NCBI GenBank assembly: GCA_001599595.1
Contig: BCHH01000001.1
Coordinates: 5,027,818 to 5,091,817 of the forward strand
Length of the DNA: 64,000 nucleotides
Reading direction: 5' to 3'
Source of the DNA: Beverwykella pulmonaria
Taxonomy: Eukaryota; Ascomycota; Dothideomycetes; Pleosporales; Melanommataceae
In this document: positions 55,213 to 64,000 of the stretch, piece after piece
Position numbering within the stretch: the stretch's first letter is position 1
Layout of the letters: each line of letters begins with the position of its first letter
The notes under the pieces: generated by a model
What the model saw: the letters and a program-made list of their open reading frames with translations, nothing else
The model's database searches: none
What the model was told of the DNA's origin: nothing
Program-made: the position numbers and the translations under genes

Positions 55213-56789
55213 TGTGTAGCCGGTACACGTAAGTGGGTGGTTGCGGTCACGTTTGTGGTTCTAGAGTTGTATGTGAGTCGACTGGGGAGTGGTTTGCGGT
55301 GAATTGGAAAATCGCCGCTGGACGAAATTAGCGGATATGAGACGGCGAGGGATGAGGGAAGAGAGAAGGTGTCAATTGAGGTATTTACAAGCCAGCTCCA
55401 GCTATTATATACTTTCGTAGTCCCAGACGCACCGTGAAGTAGCCCCGTGGTGCCCATGGTCTTGCGACCTGTGCTCGGCTTGCGTCGGATAACGCCTCGT
55501 GCGCCTGTGATGCTGCTCTCAAGCAGCTGCAACCGACCACTCCTTATCGGCTCAGTAGACAGTAGAGCTTATATATGATTCGCCCATGGTGCACAGTACG
55601 CTGCATGGTACATGGCATCATTGAGGGGTAAAGCAGCATGATAAACATTAGAGTTTGTGGTTGGAGGCTGTTCATCTGGCAGAAACGAGAATGCGTGCCA
55701 AGTGTCCGCCGTGGGGTGTTCTTTTCAGTTCGGCATCCCACCGTCTCGCCAATTCCAAAGATTAGTGCCATTAGCCAATTCACCATACACATACGTTTCA
55801 TTGCACAGCTCATACGACAAGATTGCACTACACGTTACCTAGGGCCCGGATCCGGCTCCCGGATAATGTGATCAGTGTTGCTCTACGCTATCCCCTTGCA
55901 TTTGCCAGGAGGCACTGCTAAATAGTCTTTTGCTCCTTACAGCGTTCCTTCGCAGGTAACGAGACAAAGTATGCTTGCCCTAGATGTAGTGGCAGTACGA
56001 TGCGCCGCATTCGGCAAGTATCCCAGCCACACGGAACCTGGAGAAACAAGCCCGCGGGCACAGTTCGACGTGCGGTCTGATCGCGGCTGGCTCATCCGCG
56101 TCTACCCAGCTGCCACAGTTCTTAATCCGACAACACTCGACCTGCTCATTTACATGACAAGACCAATCTTTGCTTCTTTCGAGAAGGGCGCCGGTATCGG
56201 GCATAAAGGGGCTTAATACATGTGGGGAATATGGAGAGACGCCGATGGTATGCGACAGTCTGTCGGCCGCAGGAGGAAGGATGAAGCGGGGACGACTCTT
56301 ATGCACCACCTTCCGTCTTTCACCCCTGGAACGTCTGGTCGTCAGTATGGGGGAGAAAACATAAGTCTTCTTTGGAGACTACGTGCTAAGGTCAACCCCG
56401 GGTTTGATCACCAAGCGGAGGAAACAATATTTGCCTTGAGACGTGTGATCAACATGATTCGTTTGCATCTGCCAAACTCGAAGGCCTCAGTTCATCAAAA
56501 GTCCAATATTTTTGACTTCAAGTCTGTCATCCCCTTTCATCGTCCCTAGTTCTGCGAGACCAGAGGCAGCACCGCCAATCCGTACGTCCACTCCTCACCT
56601 CACCTTTTCACCTCTTCACTTTCTTTCTTAGCGCTTATGCAAATTGGCAACTAACAGATTTAGTAAGGAGCACCAATACATATACACGCAATTCTAGTAA
56701 GTGGCCGACACGATTGAGTTAGCGTTGCAAAGTCCTACCATGCTGCCGCAGCGACATTTGCTGTCGTAAAAGATCTAGCAAGTAGATGC
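55213..56789. other. Intergenic, nothing recognised
   Basis: Presumed promoter of proline dehydrogenase near 55213-55500. Frames between 55544 and 56549 overlap on both strands without motifs. Confidence 0.4.
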
Positions 56790-57260
56790 TTAGTCTTCTT
56801 GAGAGCGCGAGTGCACAAGGACGTACGGGGCGAGTTGTGGGGCGTTAGGCCCTCGCGGGTCTAGAAGGTCGTCTGCAGGGCGTACCTCAGTCGTGATTTC
56901 ATCAGTGGCGAAGATAAGCACGTTCATTACATCGCCTGCTTTGGAATATGATTCCGGTATGGGTTGGGATCTAAAGGAGCCAACAAGATCCTCTGCTGCG
57001 CAACGTGTCCTTGTAGATAAAGGCATGCGCTTTCTGTTTGAAGTCGTTGGGCAACAGCATGGCACCTGAAAGCGGACTCCGCCTTCATAAGTAAGTGGTA
57101 CGTGCTCTACAAATGAACTTATGATTAACTGCAACTCCAGACGCAGGAAATTTAATAAGAGGATAAAAGAATCAAGTAAACTTCGAAAAGTCGTACTGTA
57201 GCTGCCAAAGGGTGTATTACCGTCTCGCTTAGTCACATTAGAGGATATTCTTGGAACCAT
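56790..57260 (-). CDS. Hypothetical 156-residue protein, uncertain
   Basis: An ATG-initiated frame of 156 codons. It holds a hydrophobic stretch (FILLLNFLRLELQLIISSFV) followed by LTYEGGVRFQVPCCCPT and an acidic-Arg C-terminal half (DEITTEVRPADDLLDPRG). The composition is protein-like, and no equally long frame opposes it, but I recognise no family. It begins about 30 bp from a direct repeat (57287) and could be a fragment of a longer lost gene. Confidence 0.3.
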   Translation of the reverse strand: MVPRISSNVTKRDGNTPFGSYSTTFRSLLDSFILLLNFLRLELQLIISSFVEHVPLTYEGGVRFQVPCCCPTTSNRKRMPLSTRTRCAAEDLVGSFRSQPIPESYSKAGDVMNVLIFATDEITTEVRPADDLLDPRGPNAPQLAPYVLVHSRSQED

Positions 57261-57286
57261 AAAATATACTTGCTCTATCTTACAAG

Positions 57287-57525
57287 CTCCAACCTAGAGT
57301 CGATCAAATGCCCCTTCGGTTACGTCTGAAACCTGTGGAGGTACAAGTAACCCTAAAGGGAAGTTCCTGCTATCGCACGAGAAGATAGCCCTGGAACCGT
57401 ACTGTGTGCACGAGTAGGAGATATCACTCTATCGTGCGAATTCCAACCTAGAGTCAATCAAATGCGTCTTTGATTACATCCGAAACCTGTGGGCCTATAG
57501 GTAGCCTTAACAGGAAGTTGCTACT
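57287..57525. repeat. Direct repeat of ~88 bp, two diverged copies
   Basis: Copies at about 57287-57375 and 57439-57525 share TCCAACCTAGAGTC, ATCAAATGC, GAAACCTGTGG and GGAAGTT(C/G)CT, separated by ~64 bp of unrelated sequence. Differences are largely C/T and G/A exchanges. No coding frame runs through both. Confidence 0.75.
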
Positions 57526-57720
57526 GTCACTCGGTGGACTTTTAATAATACGTGGGGCCGGACCGAAGGTATAAGAGTGAACAACATACGTAAGCCTCAC
57601 GTTAGGACGCGCTCATTCTTCCGTACCCGACCTCCGCATTCGCTCTCACTTCTAGTGCCCACTTTATTAGTCGAGCTCACCATTCTTGAATTGAAGTTTT
57701 CTCAAGAAGTCAATCTAACG

Positions 57721-58766
57721 ATGCCTCTGCAAATCCAGAACCCGCTCCTGCCCGCCAGCTCCCTTATCCTCGTAACCGCAGCCAATGGCCTCATCGCCTC
57801 GCACATTGTCGACCAGCTCCTACACTATGGCTACGCTGTGCGTGGCACAGTGCGCTCGCTCGATCGCAGCTCATGGATGGCTCCGCTCTTCGAATCTCGG
57901 TACCCCTCCTCCCGGCTAGAACTCGTCGAAGTCCCCGACATCACAGCTTCTGGATGTTATGACGAGGCCTTGAATGGTGTCTCGGCCGTCATTCACACCG
58001 CAACCATCAACCTCTTCGTCGATGACCCGACCGTGATTACCAATTGCATTAAAGCGAATTTGAACGTGCTGGAAGCGGCAGCGAAGGCCAATGCGGGCGG
58101 GGAGAAGATACAGAGAGCCGTGCTGACAAGCTCGAGCCGGGCGGTCAACTACCCGAAGCCGAATGTGCCCATGGAAGTAGGCTACGACACCTACGATGAG
58201 GGTATGCTGAAGGCCTTGGATGATCCGAATACGCCCAAGGGGCCCGAGGTTTGTTTACATTCGTTGCGTGTAAGATTGAATCTGAGAAGGCGAGCTGGAA
58301 GTGGATGCAAGATCACAAGGATGTGGGCTTTGCGCTCAATTCCATCTTAGCAGCGACGTGTATTGGACCTGTTTTAGCACCCGAGAACCAGCCTTATCCG
58401 ACTACGGCAGGGTTTGTACGCTCTCTATATGAGGGCAAGAATGAGGATATCTTTGGGTGGATGGAACCGCAGTGGTACGTTGATGTACGGGATGCGGCGA
58501 GGTTACATGTTGCAGCAGCGGTTCTGGACAAGGTTGAGGGTGAGAGGGTATTTGCGTGGGCGGAGCCGTATACCTGGCCCGGTGTGGCAAAGGTCATTGA
58601 GGAGACGATGGGAAAGAAGGTGACCATTAAATTAAAGGACAAGGGCGTAGATTTAAGTAAACCTCCGATGGACAGGAGTGAGGCGTATCTGAAGAGGTTG
58701 GGGCTGAAAGGGTGGGAGCCGTTTGAGGAGGCTGTAAGGTTGAATATTAGGAGTTTCTATCCATAA
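57721..58766 (+). pseudogene. GRE2/dihydroflavonol-reductase-like NAD(P) reductase, frameshifted
   Basis: From the ATG at 57721 the frame gives LILVTAANGLIASHIVDQLL, YAVRGTVRSLDRSSW and VSAVIHTATI, then RAVLTSSSRAVNYPKP with the catalytic Ser region. This is the N-terminal half of an extended-SDR reductase. After NTPKGPEV (near 58250) that frame runs into unrelated residues and stops at 58350. The C-terminal half continues in another frame as KIESEKASWKWMQDHKDVGF, then VDVRDAARLHVAAAVL and YPTTAGFVRSLYEG. The switch zone is only ~50 bases, too short for an intron. The second frame reads FVACK where the family has the catalytic YxxxK, so the Tyr is Phe (TTC at 58260). This is a disabled gene, or an active one with an assembly error plus an unusual residue. 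Confidence 0.7.
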
Positions 58767-59367
58767 GAAAGAGAATCCAGATGGTGGTTCAAACAATATG
58801 AATTGAAATGAACGAAAATTATACTGATCTCAAATGGAGCGACTGTACTATTGCCACACAAAAGTTTGATATCTCGGCTTGGCTTAGGTAAGCGAGACTT
58901 TCGGCGGGCTGTTGTCGATACACTCCGTTTAGTGTCTAGCATACTTATGCTTCTATCTATACCATGACTATTTCTCGGTGTCTACACTCTCGCTTTGGAA
59001 GAAGAGAGTCTCAAGTATCTTCAAATATGCGAAGAAAGATCAGTCAAGGTATACCTCGGCATTCATGAAAACGGAACAAGTGGGCAACGCACACAGCTCA
59101 TCCTATTTGATTAAAAGTGGCTTGTAGTTCTTGCCTCTTCGTTCACTGTGAAATGGTGATTTCGTTCGCTCGTTCGTCCGTCCGTCCGTCCGTTCGAGGG
59201 CACGTGGAGGGGCAAAATGAAGCTCCGAGCATTCTCGTGGATTCTGCGGTGGTTTACATAAGCGGCCCGAGCTCTTTCTCCAACGTCATCGTTCCGTCTG
59301 CCACTTCTCCCTCCTCATCCACTCGATCACACCACTCCCCTACGTCTCTCCACCGACCGATACTACC
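58767..59367. other. Intergenic; promoter of the GHITM-like gene with a tetranucleotide run
   Basis: No gene was seen. A short TCCG/CGTT tandem run lies at about 59161-59196. Confidence 0.45.
59161..59196. repeat. Short tandem repeat (CGTT/CGTC units)
   Basis: Alternating TTCG and TCCG tetramers occur ~170 bp upstream of the mitochondrial BI-1 family gene, within its likely promoter or leader. Confidence 0.7.
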
Positions 59368-60440
59368 ATGGCTTTCATACTGCGACGGCCTTTCGCCATC
59401 ACGGCGACGCTGAGACAAGCTTCCAAACCCGCGCAATCCATCACCATCCGCGCCTTTCATAATACGCCACTTAAGCAGCAGTCCAACTTCTTCACCCCGA
59501 AGACGGCTCCGTCGCTATCCAAATCCCACAGCATCTTCCGCGCTACCTTCCAGCAAAGGTCTTACCAGCAGGCTGCGTATAATCCTGTGGCCCAGGGCGA
59601 TGCGCGTCAGCGACTGCTATATGGCGCGGGTATCTTCGGCGCGACGCTCTTGGGTATCAACTTCATCTTCAACCGGGAGACTCGTGAGGATGGCGGCATG
59701 CCGCCGTTCGAGCGAGCCTACCTAAACGACACATTCATGCATACTGGCCTGGGAATCGGAATCATCGGCGTGGCCGCGCGCGCTCTCCACATGAACGGCT
59801 GGAGCTACAGGTTGATGTCGGCCAATCCTTGGCTTGTTTTGGGTGTTGGTCTCGTTGGTAGTATTGGCACAATGTACGGATGTATGGCTACAAACCCTCA
59901 AAAGTGAGTTGCACTTCTACCATTGTGTCGGAAAATTGGATAGCTAACCATTGCCACAGCTACGTCCAGAAGTACGCGCTTTGGTCCGCTTTCAACGTCA
60001 CCCAAGCCATGCTCCTCTCCCCGCTTTTCTTCATGCACCCTGCCATCCTCGCGCGCGCTGGACTCTACACTGCCGGAATGATGGGCTCCATCGCTTTTGT
60101 GGGTGCTACGGCTAAGCAGGAGAAATATCTCTATCTCGGAGGCCCACTTCTTGCTGGCGTCGCTATCGTGGCACTCTCCGGTCTTGCGCCACTCGTGATC
60201 CCTGCTACCGCTGCCCGGACGCTCATGTGGACTGAGAATATCTGGCTTTACGGCGGTCTTGCTGTCTTCGGCGGCTTCACACTGTACGACGTCCAGAAGA
60301 TCCTCGCCCACGCACGGATGGCCGAGCGTGGACTGATGGCGAAAGATCCAGTCAACGAATCCATAAGTCTCGAGCTCGACTTCATCAATATCTTCGTGAG
60401 AATGGTTCAGATCCTTGGGATGAACCAGCGAAGGAAATGA
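59368..60440 (+). CDS. Mitochondrial Bax-inhibitor-1 family protein (GHITM-like)
   Basis: Exons 59368-59903 and 59960-60440 with a 56-bp intron give 338 residues. The first ~65 residues are basic and Ser/Thr-rich, a mitochondrial presequence. Seven to eight hydrophobic spans follow. Family marks are PPFERAYLNDTFMHTGLGIG, ALWSAFNVTQAMLLSPLFFM, FVGATAKQEKYLYLGGPLLA and the C-terminal LYDVQKILAHARMAE with the conserved Asp. Animal GHITM/MICS1 is an inner-membrane protein linked to cristae structure and calcium/proton exchange; a similar role is inferred here. The junction codon (AAC) and phases agree, and the gene is intact. Confidence 0.9.
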
Positions 60441-63400
60441 GCCTAGCAATCCTATGTGGTAGCGAAACTAGAATTAGGTCGTAGGATATAATTTCACGGC
60501 ATTGAAGGCATGAGCAGAGTGCATCAGCCTTCTCTTAAATACCCCGGTACGTCCTTGGGGCATTCCATGACTTTTATGTATAGTAGTCTCCTCTCTTAGA
60601 CAAGTTCAATAACAAGCCAGTATACTGTTATGCTTCAGACGTCGTGCGAGATATTCGCTCCGAACCTTCACAAACAACACACCTAAACAAATTCAACTCT
60701 TTGAAAAAGTTTTCTAATCTCGCAACCTGCGGCTGAAGCAACCCGTAGACAGCGCAAGATCGCCGTCAGTCATGCCAAGTCCACCCCGCAGTCTGGTGTC
60801 CAAAACAGCCCCGCGAGCCCGTCCTCAACGTCAGGTAGTTGTCATTGCTGCTAGCCTCTGCAAGGCGGCGGCAATGGGGGACCTAATTTCGAAATTGGAT
60901 CATGTGTATCTATATTGTGTGGTCCTGTGACAATCTGAGCAGCTCTACCAGAGTAGCGGGTGGCCCTTTTAGGTTCCTATTGTAAATACTCTTACCTAAG
61001 TAACGGGACTTGAGTAAAGTGAACCAAAGAACCACCACCTACCCAATATCTTTTCCTAGGGTACTGTTATCATCTCCACAGCTTCTGGATATTTTTGAAT
61101 AGCACTGGTCGTGGTAAGCATGATGAATTTATTCCATCACTCTGAGCACAGCTACCAGCGCTCTCATAACATTTGCATAGAGCTCGAGGCATTTTGTGTC
61201 CACGAGGAAGGTAAAAATGGAGGGCACTCTACCTAGAACTTTGAGAATTTGGAGAATAGTGTGCCTTTCTAAGCTGGAAATCAGCTAGAAACCTGAAGCC
61301 TCAAGAAAAAGAGCAGTTACGTAGGAAAGGCTATGAGGCGAACATAAGGGGGCTAGTATCCGCAACGTCCGAACGGTACTTGAGTCAAGATAGCAAAGGA
61401 AATACCCTTCTAATATCTCACTCTGTAAGGTACGAATATGTTGAAGTAGTGAACTAGTTCCTAGAAATGTTGCACAAGTCCAATTAAACAATGGAAAATC
61501 CGACTTTCTCCGCTAGCAGCAACACTGAGGCTCAACTTCACCCCTCAGTTGTTCACTCCCCTTACCACACAACGACATCGTATCTTATTGCATGGCAGTG
61601 TCCAAATACCCAAGCGGCGATTAATGCTGTCACGATTCAAGTCTTCCTACCGATTTGTATTAGTTGTCTCATATTCGCCAATGGTTTTGACGGTAGGTCC
61701 TCGGTCGGCTTGTGAAATGGGCAACTTCCGAAGCATTTGACTATCTCCCTGAAGGTACACGGCCGAAAATAACTCGTCTACACCGCATCGAAAGAAGTCG
61801 GTCACTACAAGATCTAAGATCTATCACCATCAGCTCCTATGTTTCCTCACATTACGCTTTACTTGCTGAATAACTATGTATTGACCTCTTCCGAATTTCA
61901 AGCACTAGGAGAACACATAAAAATAGAAATTAATATAATGAAAACTCTTCAACATACGTCTCAATAGCACTTCTCTGCCGCACATCTCTATGGCTCTTCC
62001 AAGCATCCTTGGAGCATATGACGAAAAAAATCGCACAAGCCTTGGATCCGATAGTGGCTACCCGTGGCTATATTGCGCATGAGTGATCTTTACATGATCA
62101 TATATTAAAATTCCTTTAGACGGGTGTGATATACTCCACAGTAATAACGAAGTTACTACATATATGGCATCCACTCTCATTTATAGTGCCATCTTCAAGC
62201 CGCTCGCGTACGATCATTTTTGTGCCAGTGCTACCAAACCAAGCTTCAGAACACGACCACAAGATACAAGAGCAAAGATTACTCTGGTATGATTCTTTGT
62301 TATGGGAAGGAGTTCGACCCTACAGAACAGCACGAAGCCCTGCTGACAGAGTCGACTATCGCTATCGACACAGTCGATCCCGAGATGTCGCATTAGAAAT
62401 AGGGCAATTTTAAAACTTGGACATGCTCCACATCGGCGATTTGCTAAGGATGAATTAAGTTTAAGGTCTTTGTTTGTAGTATACCTTGCTGGTTTGCCTT
62501 TACAAGTATAATGGAGCTGGAAAGTTTGTCGTAGCTGCACTGATTGACGATGCAGATCCTCCTAGGGTATTTACTAAGGCACTGGAAGAGATCACTCGCC
62601 TTGCAATCTCTCAGAATAGGAAGATTTGAGAGGCCAAAATTGGGGAACTCGGTGAGGTGGAGATTGGAAGTTCGTGTAAAATTACTAAGTTGTTTGAATA
62701 TACTAACTTACGCAGGTATTCCACACACTTCAGCTAGATAAAGAACGCATCATAATTGTTGCTGCTACGATCAAAGCACTTCTACTGGTTCTCAACGTGA
62801 CGAGATTATAAGGAGCGTCAAAAGTTGGATTTCTAATCAAGACTCAAACACCGACTCCATCCAAGCATGGATGCAACCATCTCACTTATTGCCTTATTCT
62901 CTTCTCCACCTCGTCCCTTCTCACAACTTCTACCCACTACCCACCTTACACCTATGTTTACAGATCGTGCAGCTAGCCGCAATAATCACTCTTCCCTGAA
63001 CCGCCATTCACGCACCCTGCAGCGCAATAAGACTGGAACGTAATATCCCCGTTTGACTTGCAGTAGAACAGCGATTCACGGATGTGAATATCATCATCAG
63101 GCTGTCTGCTTTCTCTTAAAGCCGTCACAATTTGGTCATAGTAGTTCCCTACGATCCGTTAGCTGGTAATCAAGTGGCATGCGAGAAGAAATGCGAGGCA
63201 AATACTGAATAGATCCTCGCCAGGGCATACAGCTGTCAAGTTCCCTTCTTCTCGCCTTTCCCCTTAACCAGCTCCACACAAAACTCATAGACAGTAGTTA
63301 ATTAGCTAACAACGTGCTCTGCACACTCCCACTAGAGTCTATACCCTTCTTGATACTAGCAGTTCCCGAATTAAAAAAGATATACGGTACTCGGTGTTTC

Positions 63401-64000
63401 TATAGTTTGTAATGTGCTCAGGCCGGTGTGTTCGATGATTAACGCTCGGGGTACATATACTCTGTGTTTTGCACTCAGGGTAACGTACTTCATGGGTGAG
63501 CATATCACCTGGGCAAGCTGATTGATCACCGACGAGCTGATCTGGTCCATGCACCGCCAGAAAATCAATAATCCAACCTTAGTACCGCATAATCTGGTAT
63601 AAGTGAGTTTACCTAGGCTCAAAGGGGAAAGCTGGTCCACCAATTAGATGGCTGCTCGTGGGGCCGTTTAATGCTTGTAATCGCGGGGAATCAACGTCAA
63701 TCCATCTACCTGCGTGTAACGGTGTTTTTGCGTTAACCATGGCTACTACCGGTACAGGAGACTGTGAGCTTGTCCGTAAGTTCCTGGGGCCGTTTATTAC
63801 TGTCTCTACTGATATACTTGTCACTGACACACAGTTAATGCTTTGAAGCGTTCAAGCTCGATCAAATTATCTGTCGCCAACAAATCTAACCCTAATGCCC
63901 TTTCTGTACATAGAATGCGTGCAAGGCTGTCTCTTAAAAGCTTAGATGGAGAGGATACACTTAGACCACACTTTAGCTACACTCAAGAGGGTAGTTAGAG
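60441..64000. other. 3.5 kb without a recognisable gene
   Basis: Frames are short and lack motifs. A short stretch near 62520-62620 reads FVVAALIDDADPPRVFTKAL in one frame and could be a relic, but nothing supports it further. AT content rises and stops are frequent. Confidence 0.4.

Noticed and set aside
62126..62741. Plus- and minus-strand frames of 65-108 codons near the right end
   Set aside because: No family motif; only a short protein-like stretch near 62520-62620, not enough to call a gene.
1..64000. tRNA, rRNA or telomeric repeats
   Set aside because: No cloverleaf-like sequence, rRNA signature or TTAGGG array was recognised by eye; a tRNA scan was not possible.

Overview
The window looks like a chromosomal segment of a filamentous ascomycete (Pezizomycotina). 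Genes are compact and widely spaced. Introns are mostly 45-130 bp with GT-AG borders. The gene content is typically fungal: a HET-domain gene, a uL14/RPL23 gene split into five exons, a cyclophilin with a mitochondrial leader, an Ent3-type epsin, a Ted1-type phosphoesterase and a DUF3638 giant protein. Several decayed genes and small LTR-like repeats fit the accessory parts of such genomes. I cannot fix the genus from sequence alone.

Layout. Positions 1-27 kb are accessory: a TAG-rich stretch without genes, a HET protein (2671-4902), an orphan membrane protein (7203-9128), a broken DUF4202 gene (10349-11040) carrying a small LTR-like insertion, a multiply frameshifted membrane glycoprotein gene (11409-12472), a fungal N-terminal-domain remnant (12529-13346), and a roughly 9.5-kb gene for a ~3,100-residue DUF6606/DUF3638/DUF3645 protein (15401-24856).

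Positions 28.4-36.9 kb hold the most unusual block: a three-domain P-loop kinase/HAD/uracil-PRTase protein (28427-30448), a convergent NadR-like AAA_28 NTPase (30622-31269), and, divergent from it, a four-exon gene (31574-36885) for one 1,709-residue polypeptide. That polypeptide joins a cellular RNA-dependent RNA polymerase (catalytic DLDGD intact) to a Upf1/SF1-type helicase whose Walker A lysine and DEAA-box glutamate are both replaced. It is the best candidate here for an undescribed system, probably linked to RNA silencing.

Positions 37.7-40.8 kb hold a nested repeat island (a 59-bp tandem array interrupted by LTR-like elements) around an SDR gene. From 42 kb to 60.4 kb the window is mostly housekeeping: RPL23, a secreted alpha/beta-hydrolase, a PLP transsulfuration enzyme, cyclophilin, ENTH epsin, a Ted1-like protein, proline dehydrogenase, a frameshifted GRE2-type reductase and a mitochondrial Bax-inhibitor-1/GHITM protein. 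From 60.4 to 64 kb I see no gene I can defend.

A recurring theme is a set of short elements (73-237 bp) with TG...CA ends. Five have perfect 5-bp target-site duplications, three have 4/5 duplications, and one has none. They fall into at least four sequence families and read as solo or miniature LTRs.
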